DNA from: Pseudomonas oryzihabitans
GTDB lineage: Bacteria > Pseudomonadota > Gammaproteobacteria > Pseudomonadales > Pseudomonadaceae
Assembly (NCBI RefSeq): GCF_014522265.1
Contig: NZ_CP017024.1
Span: forward strand, 3,136,001 to 3,200,000
DNA length: 64,000 nt
Direction: 5' to 3'
The position numbers and the translations under genes are program-made. Below, one piece after another: positions 10,301 through 19,382 of this stretch (position 1 is its first letter; each line of letters begins with the position of its first letter). Under the pieces are notes generated by a model, which saw nothing but the letters and a program-made list of their open reading frames with translations, was not told where the DNA came from and did no database searches.

Positions 10301-12198
10301 TGGTGGGCATCGGCGACATGGCCGGCGACGTCTTCGGCAACGGTCTGCTGCGTTCGCGCAGCCTGGAGCTGGTGGCGGCCTTCAACCACCTGCACATCTT
10401 CATCGATCCCAATCCGGATGCCGAACGCAGCTATGTCGAGCGCGAGCGGCTGTTCAACCTGCCACGTTCGAGCTGGACCGACTATGACACCAGCCTGATC
10501 TCCCAGGGCGGCGGCATCTTCCCGCGCAGTGCCAAGCGTATCGCCATCAGCCCCGAGATGAAGGCGCGCTTCGATCTGCAGGCCGATCACCTGACGCCCA
10601 ACGAGCTGATCAACGCGCTGCTCAAGGCACCGGTCGATCTGATCTGGAACGGCGGCATCGGCACCTACGTGAAGGCCAGCTTCGAAACCCATGCCGATAT
10701 CGGCGACAAGGCCAACGACGGTCTGCGCGTGGACGGCTGCGACCTGCGCGCCAAGGTGATCGGCGAGGGTGGCAACCTGGGCATGAGCCAGCTGGCACGG
10801 GTGGAATTCGGCCTGCACGGCGGCGCCTGCAACACCGACTTCATCGACAACGCCGGTGGCGTGGACTGCTCCGACCACGAGGTCAACATCAAGATCCTGC
10901 TGGGCGACGTGGTCTCCGCCGGCGACATGACCGTCAAGCAGCGCAACACGCTGATGGGCGAGATGACCGACGAGGTCGGCGAGCTGGTGGTCGCCAACAA
11001 CTACATGCAGACCGGTGCCCTGTCCCTGGCGGAATATCGGGCGCGGACCCACCTGGCCGAATACCAGCGGCTGATCGTGGATCTCGAGGGTCGCGGCAAG
11101 CTGGATCGTACGCTGGAATTCCTGCCCAGCGACGAGGTGCTGGCCGAGCGCGCCGCCAAGGGGCAGGGGTTGACCCGTTCCGAGCTGTCGGTGCTGATTT
11201 CCTACAGCAAGATCGACCTCAAGGAACAGTTGCTGGCCTCTTCGATGCCGGACGACGAATACCTCGCCCGGGACATGCAGGGCGCCTTCCCGCAGCGCCT
11301 GACCGAGCAATTCCCCGAGGCGATGGCGCGCCATCGCCTCAAGCGCGAGATCGTCGCCAACCAGATCGCCAACGACCTGATCAACCACATGGGCATCACC
11401 TTCGTGCAGCGCCTGTGCGAGTCCACCGGCATGAGCGCGGCCGATGTCGCCCGCGCCTATGTGGTGATGCGCGATGTGCTGCACCTGCCGCATTGGTGGC
11501 GTCAGGTGGAGGCCCTGGATCATCAGGTGCCGGCCGAATTGCAGTTGCGCCTGATGAGCGAGCTGATGCGCCTGGGGCGGCGGGCGACCCGCTGGTTCCT
11601 GCGCAGCCATCGCAGTGGCCTGGACGCGGGCGCCGTGGCGGCCTTCTTCGGGCCACGCATCGCCGCGCTGGGCGTACGGCTGGACGAGCTGCTGCAGGGC
11701 GAACCGCGCCAGGACTGGGAAGAGCGCTTCCGCGCCTACACCGAGGCGGGCGTGCCTGAACTGCTGGCACGGGTCGTCGCCGGGACCAACCACATCTATA
11801 CCCTGTTGCCGGTGATCCAGGCCGCGGAGGTCACCGCCCAGGATCCGCTGGAGGTGGCGGGCACCTGGTTCGCGGCGGGTGATGTGCTGGATCTGGCCTG
11901 GTATCAGCAGCAGCTCAACCAGTTGCCGGTCGCCAATGCCTGGCAGGCCCTGGCCCGCGAGGCGTTCCGCGACGAGGTGGATCTCCAGCAACGCACCATC
12001 ACCATCGGCATGCTCAACTTGAGCGAGGCGCCCAGCGATCCGGAAGCCCGGCTGTCGCTATGGCTGGAGCGTCACCGGGCGGCGGTGGAACGCTGGCGCG
12101 GTCTGCTGGTGGATCTGCGCAATGCCAGCGGTCAGGACTATGCGATGTACAGCGTCGCCAGTCGTGAACTGGCGGATCTGGCCAGCAGCAGCGTCTGA
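7351..12198 (+). CDS. gdhB: NAD-specific glutamate dehydrogenase, large 180-kDa type
   Basis: A 1615-residue enzyme of the large NAD-GDH class, which deaminates glutamate to 2-oxoglutarate and ammonia, feeding the TCA cycle. The ATG at 7351 has GGAG nine bases upstream. The first ~700 residues are the regulatory extension with ACT-like segments. The catalytic core follows: [29 protein letters not shown] with the substrate Lys, then the NAD-binding loop [17 protein letters not shown]. Length agrees with Pseudomonas homologues (~1620). It is monocistronic, with its own terminator. Two very long antisense ORFs are codon-bias shadows. Confidence 0.97.
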   Translation: [1615 protein letters not shown]

Positions 12199-12250
12199 GG
12201 TGGCGGGCAGGCGCGAGCGGTTGGCGCGGCTGCCCTGATCCGCTAGAGCG

Positions 12251-12290
12251 ACAAAAAAGGCGGCGTGCCCCTAGGAACGCCGCCTTCTTT
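12251..12290. terminator. Bidirectional Rho-independent terminator, gdhB / hydrolase
   Basis: Perfect 10-bp stem AAGGCGGCGT (12257-12266) and ACGCCGCCTT (12277-12286), flanked by an A run on one side and TCTTT on the other. It can therefore stop transcripts arriving from gdhB and from the convergent hydrolase gene. Confidence 0.88.
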
Positions 12291-12304
12291 GTGCCTGGAT
12301 CAGC

Positions 12305-13330
12305 TCAGGGTTTCGGCTGGGTCGAGGGTGCCTTGAGGGCGCTCAGCCCTTGCAGGAGCGCCTGGTGAAAGCGTTCCGGTGCCTGCATCTGCGGCGCATG
12401 GCCCAGGTCCGGGAATTCCACCAGGGTCGCCTGGGGAATGCGCTGCGCCGCCGCCTTGCCCAGTTCGGGATAGTGGCCCAGCTGCGCCTTGAGGGCGGCC
12501 GGCGCCGCATCCTTGCCGATGGCGGTGGTATCGCGCTGGCCGATCAGCAGCAGGGTCGGCATGCGCAGCCGCTCGAATTCGTAGACCACCGGCTGGCTGT
12601 AGATCATGTCGTAGATCAGGGCGGAGTTCCACGCCACCCGCTCCTTGCCCGGTCCCTCGTTGAGACCCGCGAGCATGTCCACCCAGCGATCGTAGGCGGG
12701 AGACCATTGGCCGGCGTAATAGGTGCTGCGCTCGTAGTCGCGGATGGCGGCGGCCGAGGTCTTGAGCTCCCGGGCATACCACTGGTCGACGCTGCGATAG
12801 GGCACGCCCAGCGCCTTCCAGTCTTCCAGGCCGATGGGATTGACCAATACCAGCTGCTCGGTGGCCTCGGGATAGAGGAGGGCGTAGCGGGTCGCGAGCA
12901 TGCCGCCGGTCGAATGACCGATCAGGGTCGCCCGGGCGACGCCCAAGTGGTCGAGCAGGGCGCGGGTGTTGGCGGCCAGTTGCTGGAAGCTGTATTGATA
13001 GTGCGCCGGTTTGCTCGACTTGCAGAAGCCGATCTGGTCCGGCGCCACGATCCGATAGCCGGCAGCGCTCAGCACCTGGATGCTTTGCGCCCAGGTACCG
13101 GCGCAGAAGTTCTTGCCGTGCAGCAGGACCAGGGTCCGCCCGTTCGGTTTTCCGCTCGGCGCGACGTCGAGATAGGCCATTTCCAGAGGCTGTCGCTGGG
13201 AGTCGAAGCTGAAGGTCCTGACCGGGTAGTCGTAGGCGAAGCCTTCGAGACGTTCGCCATAGACGGGCGCCGCCTGGCTGAGCGGACTCAGCAGCAGGGC
13301 GGCCAGGGGGAGGGCGAGGCGCAGGGACAT
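12305..13330 (-). CDS. Secreted alpha/beta-fold hydrolase
   Basis: A 341-residue alpha/beta hydrolase with an N-terminal signal peptide (MSLRLALPLAALLLSPLSQA), so probably periplasmic. The oxyanion region LVLLHGKNFCAGTW, the nucleophile elbow LIGHSTGGMLA (Ser), the acid loop LLLIGQRDTTAIG and the catalytic His in DLGHAPQMQAPE are all present. The ATG at 13330 has AGGA at a good distance; an upstream in-frame start would lose the signal peptide. The substrate cannot be assigned. It is divergent from the phytochrome gene. Confidence 0.87.
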   Translation of the reverse strand: MSLRLALPLAALLLSPLSQAAPVYGERLEGFAYDYPVRTFSFDSQRQPLEMAYLDVAPSGKPNGRTLVLLHGKNFCAGTWAQSIQVLSAAGYRIVAPDQIGFCKSSKPAHYQYSFQQLAANTRALLDHLGVARATLIGHSTGGMLATRYALLYPEATEQLVLVNPIGLEDWKALGVPYRSVDQWYARELKTSAAAIRDYERSTYYAGQWSPAYDRWVDMLAGLNEGPGKERVAWNSALIYDMIYSQPVVYEFERLRMPTLLLIGQRDTTAIGKDAAPAALKAQLGHYPELGKAAAQRIPQATLVEFPDLGHAPQMQAPERFHQALLQGLSALKAPSTQPKP

Positions 13331-13545
13331 GGGCAGGATCCTGGGGCTAAACCAGTTCCGACCGGACGCCGGTGGAGAAGATTCCGGATCGCGCCTCGAA
13401 CCCTGTCGGCCTTGCTGCGGGTGTCCGGGCTGCGGGCCGTTTCGCTTCGCCTCCCGCCCCGGGTCTGATAGTCTGGATGACCTTTGTTTCCAATTCGGCG
13501 CACCGCTTTCCCTGCGCTTCTTCCCGATCACACGAGGTTCCCGGT

Positions 13546-15795
13546 TTGGCGCTCGAGTCACCTTCCAAGACGCAGCCCGACGCTCTGGCCGATTGTGCCA
13601 ATGAGCCGATCCACATTCCCGGCAGTATCCAGGAACATGGCTTCCTGTTCGCCGTGGAAGAGCCGGATCTGCGCATTGTCCAGGCCAGCGCCAACGTGCG
13701 CGAGTACCTTGGCGTCGCCGTGGAGGATGTACTGGGTCGCACGCTTGGCGAATTGCTGCCGGGGTGCGATCTGCCGGCCATGCTCGGGGCCCTGACCCAG
13801 GAAGAGCAGAATCCCATCTATCAGGGCGACGTCACCCTGGGGCCGCAGCGGCAGACCTTCGCGCTGTTCATGCATCGCTTCGGTGGGGTGCTGATCGTCG
13901 AATTCGAGGCGCCGGTGGACAGCCGGCTCGGCCTCAATACCCTCTATCCCATGGTGCGGGTGTTCATCGAGCAGTTGCACCAGGCCGAAACCGTGGATGC
14001 CATCGCCACGCTCGCGGTGCGCGAAGCCAAGCGCATCTCCGGCTTCGACCACACCATGATCTATCGCTTCGACGAAGAAGGTCACGGACAGGTGCTGGCC
14101 GAGGAGTGCGATCCCGGCGTACCCAGCTATCTGGGGCTGAGATTTCCCGCCTCGGACATCCCGGCCCAGGCCCGCCGCCTGTACCTGGCCAACCGCATCC
14201 GGGTGATCGGCAACGCCTACTACCAGCCGTCGCCGCTGCAGCCGCAGACCAATCCGCTGACCGGCCAGCCGCTCGACCTCAGCTTCGCGCAACTGCGCAG
14301 CGTGTCGCCGGTGCACCTGCAGTACATGAGAAACATGGGCACCCTGGCCTCCATGTCGGTTTCCATCGTGGTCGGCGGCCGTCTCTGGGGTCTGGTGCTC
14401 TGTCACGATCGCCAGCCGCAGCGGGTATCCTTCCAGACGCGGACCGCCTGCGAGCTGTTCGGTCGGGTGCTGTCGCTGCAGATCGATGCCGCCGAGACCC
14501 ACGCGGAATCCGATCGTCGGCTGGCGCTGCGTCAAGCCATGGTGCAGATGCTCTCGACCATGGCCGACCGCGACAGCGTCTGCCAGGGACTGCTGGAGCT
14601 GCCCCAGGTCTATCTGGATTTCGCCCGGGCACAGGGCGCCGCCATCATTTCCTCCGACGGCACCGAGCTGATCGGCCAGGCGCCGCCGCGCGACGTGGTG
14701 GATAGCCTGGTCGAGTGGTTGTCGGTCAACGTCAAGGATCACTACGTCACCGACAACCTGGCCAAGGACATCGCCGCGCTGCCACAGCTGGCCCAGTATG
14801 CGGCCGGGGTGCTTGCCGTACCCATTTCCGAATTGCATTCCCACTATCTGATCTGGTTTCGCAGCGAGCTGGTGCAGGTGGTCAACTGGGCCGGGCGGCC
14901 AGCCAAGCAGGAAGGCAGCGACGGACGCCTGTCGCCCCGACAGAGTTTCGTGCTCTGGCAGGAGACGGTCCGCGGCCTGTCGCTACCCTGGTCGCCGCTC
15001 GAGCTGGAAAGCGCCATCGAATTGCGCAATGCGGTGCGCGGGATCGTCCTGCGCAAGGCCGAGGAGATGGCCGAGCTGGCCGAGGAGCTGCAACGCAGCA
15101 ACAAGGAACTGGCGGCCTTCTCCTACAGCGTGTCCCACGACCTGCGTGCGCCGCTGCGCCACATCGCCGGCTATGCCGAGCTGCTGGGCGACATCGAAGG
15201 CGGCAAGCTGTCGGACCGGGGGCGGCGCTTCCTGGAAAACATCGGGTCGTCGGCGCGCTTCGCCGGCAGCCTGGTCGACAACCTGCTGAGCTTTTCGCAG
15301 ATGGGGCGGGCGGCGATCCGCTATTCCGACGTCAATCTGACCGCCCTGGTGGAAGCCATTCGCGAAGAGATGGCCCCGGACTATGCCGAGCGGCAGGTGG
15401 AGTGGCACATCGGCCCCCTGCCTGTCGTCATCGCCGATGCCGCCTTCGTCCATCTCGCCTTGCGCAACCTGCTGGCCAATGCCATCAAATACAGTCGCTA
15501 CGAAGAACCGGCGGTGATCGAGATCGGCACCTTGCCGAGCGATTCCGAGGACATCATCTTTGTTCGGGACAACGGTGTCGGTTTCAACATGGACTATGTC
15601 GGCAAGCTGTTCGGCGTCTTCCAACGCCTGCACCATGCCGATGAATTCGAAGGGGTCGGCATCGGTCTGGCCAGTGTCAGACGCATCATCGAGCGTCATG
15701 ACGGTCGGGTCTGGGCCGAGGGTGCCATCGGCGAGGGCGCTACCTTCTTTTTCGCCCTTCCCAAACAACGTCCGTCCCCGGTACACAAAAGGTAG
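13546..15795 (+). CDS. bphP: Bacteriophytochrome sensor histidine kinase
   Basis: A red/far-red photoreceptor kinase with PAS, GAF, PHY, HisKA and HATPase domains. The TTG at 13546 has GAGG eight bases upstream and gives 749 residues; an ATG at 13477 lacks a ribosome site. Cys17 in ADCANEPIHIPG is the biliverdin-attaching Cys of bacterial phytochromes. FPASDIPAQARRLY is the GAF chromophore motif and SPRQSFVLWQE the PHY-tongue PRxSF motif. The phospho-acceptor is His531 in SVSHDLRAPL; NLLANAIKYSR and DNGVGFNM are the ATP-binding boxes. The next gene, nine bases on, is its likely response regulator, and a heme oxygenase lies at the end of the cluster. Confidence 0.93.
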   Translation: MALESPSKTQPDALADCANEPIHIPGSIQEHGFLFAVEEPDLRIVQASANVREYLGVAVEDVLGRTLGELLPGCDLPAMLGALTQEEQNPIYQGDVTLGPQRQTFALFMHRFGGVLIVEFEAPVDSRLGLNTLYPMVRVFIEQLHQAETVDAIATLAVREAKRISGFDHTMIYRFDEEGHGQVLAEECDPGVPSYLGLRFPASDIPAQARRLYLANRIRVIGNAYYQPSPLQPQTNPLTGQPLDLSFAQLRSVSPVHLQYMRNMGTLASMSVSIVVGGRLWGLVLCHDRQPQRVSFQTRTACELFGRVLSLQIDAAETHAESDRRLALRQAMVQMLSTMADRDSVCQGLLELPQVYLDFARAQGAAIISSDGTELIGQAPPRDVVDSLVEWLSVNVKDHYVTDNLAKDIAALPQLAQYAAGVLAVPISELHSHYLIWFRSELVQVVNWAGRPAKQEGSDGRLSPRQSFVLWQETVRGLSLPWSPLELESAIELRNAVRGIVLRKAEEMAELAEELQRSNKELAAFSYSVSHDLRAPLRHIAGYAELLGDIEGGKLSDRGRRFLENIGSSARFAGSLVDNLLSFSQMGRAAIRYSDVNLTALVEAIREEMAPDYAERQVEWHIGPLPVVIADAAFVHLALRNLLANAIKYSRYEEPAVIEIGTLPSDSEDIIFVRDNGVGFNMDYVGKLFGVFQRLHHADEFEGVGIGLASVRRIIERHDGRVWAEGAIGEGATFFFALPKQRPSPVHKR

Positions 15796-15803
15796 TTCTG
15801 TTC

Positions 15804-16265
15804 ATGCTCAAACCCATTGTGCTGGTCGAAGACAATCCGCACGATCTGGAGCTCACCCTGGTGGCTCTGGAGCGCAGCCAGCTGGCCAACGATGTCGTGG
15901 TCCTGCGTGACGGTGCCGAAGCGGTCAATTATCTGCTCAGGCGCGAACCCCATGCCGATCGCGAGCCGGGCAATCCCGCCGTGATGCTGCTGGATCTCAA
16001 ACTGCCCAAGGTCGATGGCCTGGAAGTGCTCGAACTGATTCGTCGGACGCCTGAGCTGTGCAGTATTCCCGTGGTCATGCTGACTTCATCACGGGAAGAG
16101 CCGGATCTGGAGAAGGCCTACGAGCTGGGCGTAAACGCCTACGTGGTCAAGCCGGTCGAGTTTCGTGATTTCGTCGCCGCGATCAGCGACCTCGGCGTAT
16201 TCTGGGCCGTGCTCAATGAGCCGCCGCCAGGATCGCGTCGTGTCACCAGGCGCATTGGCCGCTAG
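15804..16265 (+). CDS. Single-domain response regulator (Rcp1/BphR-like)
   Basis: A 153-residue stand-alone receiver domain with no output domain. Asp10 sits in the acidic pocket (VLVEDNPHD), Asp64 in LLDLKLPKVDG is the phosphorylation site, Thr94 in MLTSSRE is the switch residue and Lys116 in VVKPVEF is conserved. The insertion after YLLRRE is typical of regulators partnered with phytochrome kinases. It begins nine bases after bphP, so it is the obvious partner. Its output is either protein-protein contact or phosphotransfer to the hybrid kinase encoded next. Confidence 0.92.
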   Translation: MLKPIVLVEDNPHDLELTLVALERSQLANDVVVLRDGAEAVNYLLRREPHADREPGNPAVMLLDLKLPKVDGLEVLELIRRTPELCSIPVVMLTSSREEPDLEKAYELGVNAYVVKPVEFRDFVAAISDLGVFWAVLNEPPPGSRRVTRRIGR

Positions 16266-16364
16266 CGAGTGAAGATCAGTGCATCCGCATCCAGTCATCC
16301 GCGACCGGCCGATATGCGCGATCCGGCTTCCCTGAGTGAACAGATTCAAGGCCGACGTCCGTTT

Positions 16365-18776
16365 ATGCCGCTCTCGAAACAGATCAAGATCCTGCTGGTA
16401 GAGGACAGCAAGCTCGATGCCGAGCTGATCCTGATCGAGCTGGAAAGGCACGGCTTCGAGCTGCAATCCAAGATCGTCTATGAACGTACCGGTCTGACCC
16501 TTGCGCTGAGCCAGCAGACCTACGACATCATTCTTTCCGACATCATCCTGCCGGGCTTCTCCGGTGCCGAGGCCCTGCGCGTGGCGCGGGCGCTGACGCC
16601 GGAAACCCCCTTCATCTTCGTCTCGGGCATCTTCGGTGAAGTGCACGCGGTGGAGATGATGCGCCTGGGCGCCAACGACTATGTGCTCAAGCAGAGCATG
16701 GAGCTCTTGGCCAAGGCGGTCGAGCGGGCACTGCTGGTAGTGCACGAGCGCCGCGAGCGGCGCCGCGCCGAAGAGGCCCTGCACAGCCTGGAAGTCAGGT
16801 CCCGCCTGGCCATGGACGCCTCCCGGCTGGGCATGTGGGAGTATCTGCCGGCCAGCCGTACGCTGGTCTGGGACGAGCGCTGCAAGGCCATGTTCGGCCT
16901 GCCGGCCGATGCGGTGGTCGATCTCGAGGTGTTCGCCCGCCTGTGCGGCAGCGATGGCCTCGAACGCTTTCTCGATACGGTCCGCCAGGCGGGCGCCGAC
17001 GAGCGCGACGACGACTACCGCAGCGAATACCGCATCCGCCTCGATGATGGCGCCCAGCGCTGGGTCGAGACCCGCGGCCAGCCCTTCTTCGATGCCGGCG
17101 TCTGCACCCGCTTCCTTGGCGTGATGCTCGACATCACCCAGCAGCGCGATGCCGCGGAGAAACTCGAACGACTCAACGTCAGTCTCGGCGAGCGCGTCGA
17201 GGAGCGTACCCGCGAGCGCGATCGGACCTGGGATCTCACCCGCGATCTGCTGCTGGTGTGCAAACCCGACGGTACCCTGGTAGCGCTCAACCCGGCCTGG
17301 GAAGAAAATCTGGGCTGGTCGCGGGTGGAGCTGCTCGATTCCTCGCTGCTGGCGCTGGTGCATCCCGACGAGCGCTTCATCACCGACAACGAACTCAAGC
17401 AGCTGGCCACCGGTGCGACCAGTCAGCGCTTCGTCAATCGTATCCGCCACCGCGACGGCAGCTATCGCTGGATTTCCTGGACGGCGGTGCCGGATGCCGG
17501 CATGACCTACTGCTCCGGACGGGACATCTCCTCGGAGGTCCTGGCGATGGAAGAACTGGCCGCGGCGAATCGCCAGTTGCGCGAGCAGATCGACGAGCGC
17601 GAGCGGGTGGAAGACACCCTGCAGCAAATGCAGCGCCTGGAGGCCGTGGGTCAGCTCACCGCCGGCGTGGCCCATGACTTCAACAACCTGCTCACCGTGG
17701 TGCTCAGCAGTGCCAGCTTCCTCGAGCGGGATCTAGCGCGCCTCGAAGCGAGCGACAAGACCCAGGGGCGGGTGCAGAACATCCGCGAAGCGGGCGAGCG
17801 GGGCGCCAAGCTCACCGCCCAGCTGCTGGCCTTCTCCCGCCGTCAGCGTCTGGCGCCCAAGCCGGTCAAGCTCAACGAAACCGTCGAAGGCATGCTCGAA
17901 CTGCTGCGCAGCACCATGGGTGGCAGCGTCTGGATCGAGACCCACCTGCGCGCCGATTGCTGGCATGCCCTGGTCGACCCGACCCAGATCGAACTCATCA
18001 TCCTCAATCTGGCGATCAATGCCCGGGATGCCATGGCGGTCGGCGGCACCCTGCGGCTGAGCACCTCCAACCAGACCATCAGCGAGCCACCCCAGCGCCC
18101 GGAAGAACCCGAGCCGGGCGAGTACGTGCTGCTGGCGGTGCAGGATTCCGGCACCGGCATGAGCGAAGAGGTGCTGGCCAAGGCCTTCGAACCCTTCTTC
18201 ACCACCAAGGAGGTGGGCAAGGGCTCCGGTCTGGGCCTGGCCCAGGTGTTCGGCTTCGCCAAGCAGTCCGGTGGTGGCGTGCGCATCGAGACGCAGATGG
18301 GCAGCGGCACCACGGTGCTGGTCTATCTGCCGCGTACCGAGGCGGAAGATGCCGTGGATCCGGTCGGGTTACCGACCCCGGGGCGGGACGAACAGGCCGC
18401 CGAGCGACGCATCCTGCTGGTCGACGATGATCATGCGGTGCGCAACGTGACCGCCGCGCTGCTGGCGGATCTCGGCTATCAGGTGGTAGAGGCCAGCAAC
18501 GGCTTCGCCGCCCTGAGCGCCCTGGAGCGCGATCCGCAGATCGATCTGCTGCTGGCCGATTTCGCCATGCCCGGCATGAATGGTGCCGAGCTGGCTCGCC
18601 AGGTGCGCAAGCGGTTGCCGCAGTTGCCGGTGGTCTTCATCACCGGCTACGCCGAACTGGGCGAACTCGATCCCGAACAGTCATTCATCGTGCCCAAGCC
18701 CTTTCGCGAGGCGGATCTGGCCGCACGGCTGCAGGCCGCCCTGCGTGGCGAGAAGCCCCAGCCTTCGCCGCTCTGA
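16365..18776 (+). CDS. Hybrid histidine kinase, REC-PAS-PAS-HisKA-HATPase-REC
   Basis: From the ATG at 16365 this is 803 residues. The N-terminal receiver has Asp59 (LSDIILPGFSG). Two PAS domains follow at about 145-265 and 290-405, the second with the PAC-like segment RHRDGSYRWISWTAV, separated by a short coiled coil. The kinase core has His437 in TAGVAHDFNNLLT, an N-box LNLAINARDAM and a G-box GKGSGLGLAQV. The C-terminal receiver has Asp732 (LLADFAMPGMNG). It has no transmembrane segment, so it is cytoplasmic. The start is uncertain: GTG at 16269 and ATG at 16314 are in frame, and none has a strong ribosome site. Lying between a phytochrome regulator and heme oxygenase genes, it probably shares their signal. 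Confidence 0.88.
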   Translation: MPLSKQIKILLVEDSKLDAELILIELERHGFELQSKIVYERTGLTLALSQQTYDIILSDIILPGFSGAEALRVARALTPETPFIFVSGIFGEVHAVEMMRLGANDYVLKQSMELLAKAVERALLVVHERRERRRAEEALHSLEVRSRLAMDASRLGMWEYLPASRTLVWDERCKAMFGLPADAVVDLEVFARLCGSDGLERFLDTVRQAGADERDDDYRSEYRIRLDDGAQRWVETRGQPFFDAGVCTRFLGVMLDITQQRDAAEKLERLNVSLGERVEERTRERDRTWDLTRDLLLVCKPDGTLVALNPAWEENLGWSRVELLDSSLLALVHPDERFITDNELKQLATGATSQRFVNRIRHRDGSYRWISWTAVPDAGMTYCSGRDISSEVLAMEELAAANRQLREQIDERERVEDTLQQMQRLEAVGQLTAGVAHDFNNLLTVVLSSASFLERDLARLEASDKTQGRVQNIREAGERGAKLTAQLLAFSRRQRLAPKPVKLNETVEGMLELLRSTMGGSVWIETHLRADCWHALVDPTQIELIILNLAINARDAMAVGGTLRLSTSNQTISEPPQRPEEPEPGEYVLLAVQDSGTGMSEEVLAKAFEPFFTTKEVGKGSGLGLAQVFGFAKQSGGGVRIETQMGSGTTVLVYLPRTEAEDAVDPVGLPTPGRDEQAAERRILLVDDDHAVRNVTAALLADLGYQVVEASNGFAALSALERDPQIDLLLADFAMPGMNGAELARQVRKRLPQLPVVFITGYAELGELDPEQSFIVPKPFREADLAARLQAALRGEKPQPSPL

Positions 18777-18803
18777 AAACCGCGGTCACTACGAGGTATT
18801 TGC

Positions 18804-19373
18804 GTGTCCACCATCCGTGAAATGTTGCGTGCCGAGGGCGGTGCCCTGCACCAGCAGGTCGATGCCACCTTTGGCCGCTATGCATTGCAGACGCGACCCC
18901 ATTACACCGCCTTCCTTCAGGCCCATGCCCAGGCCCTGATCGGCCTCGAAGAGTTGCTGGAGCGCTCCGGCATCCAGCGGCTGTTGCCCGACTGGGCAGA
19001 GCGTCGCCGCCGCGGGGTGCTGGCGGAGGATCTGCAGCGTCTGGCCGCCGACAGGCCCGAACCCGTCGTCCTCGAGCGCCTGCTCGACGAAGGGGAATGC
19101 TGGGGGGTGGCCTATGTGCTGGAGGGTTCCCGATTGGGCTCGCGACTGCTGGATCGTCATGCCGGCGAGAGTCCGGATGAAGCGGTGCGCGACGCCCGGG
19201 CCTATCTGGGACATGTGCCGCCCACCGGTGCCTGGCCGGGATTCCTGCAGCGACTGGACGAGGCGGGCAGCGACGCGCAGTTGCATCCGGCGATGCTGGC
19301 CGGTCAGCGCCTGGCCTTCGAGGTGTTCCTGGCGGCGGGGCAGCGTCACGCGCCTGCGGTCGCTGCCGGCTGA
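18804..19373 (+). CDS. bphO: Biliverdin-producing heme oxygenase (BphO type)
   Basis: A 189-residue heme-oxygenase-fold protein; such enzymes open heme to biliverdin, the chromophore of bacteriophytochromes. GALHQQVDATFGRYAL carries the likely proximal His16, and GVAYVLEGSRLGSRLL is the distal-helix glycine-rich motif. The GTG start at 18804 has GAGG seven bases upstream. Its place at the end of the phytochrome cluster supports the BphO role over iron scavenging. It is convergent with the next gene, ten bases away. Confidence 0.87.
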   Translation: MSTIREMLRAEGGALHQQVDATFGRYALQTRPHYTAFLQAHAQALIGLEELLERSGIQRLLPDWAERRRRGVLAEDLQRLAADRPEPVVLERLLDEGECWGVAYVLEGSRLGSRLLDRHAGESPDEAVRDARAYLGHVPPTGAWPGFLQRLDEAGSDAQLHPAMLAGQRLAFEVFLAAGQRHAPAVAAG

Positions 19374-19382
19374 GACACTTGC

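Noticed and set aside
7333-11991. Two very long minus-strand ORFs (957 and 588 codons) inside gdhB
   Set aside because: They are antisense to a highly conserved gene, follow its codon phase, have Gly/Gln/His/Ala-rich low-information protein and no ribosome sites. They are GC-bias shadows.
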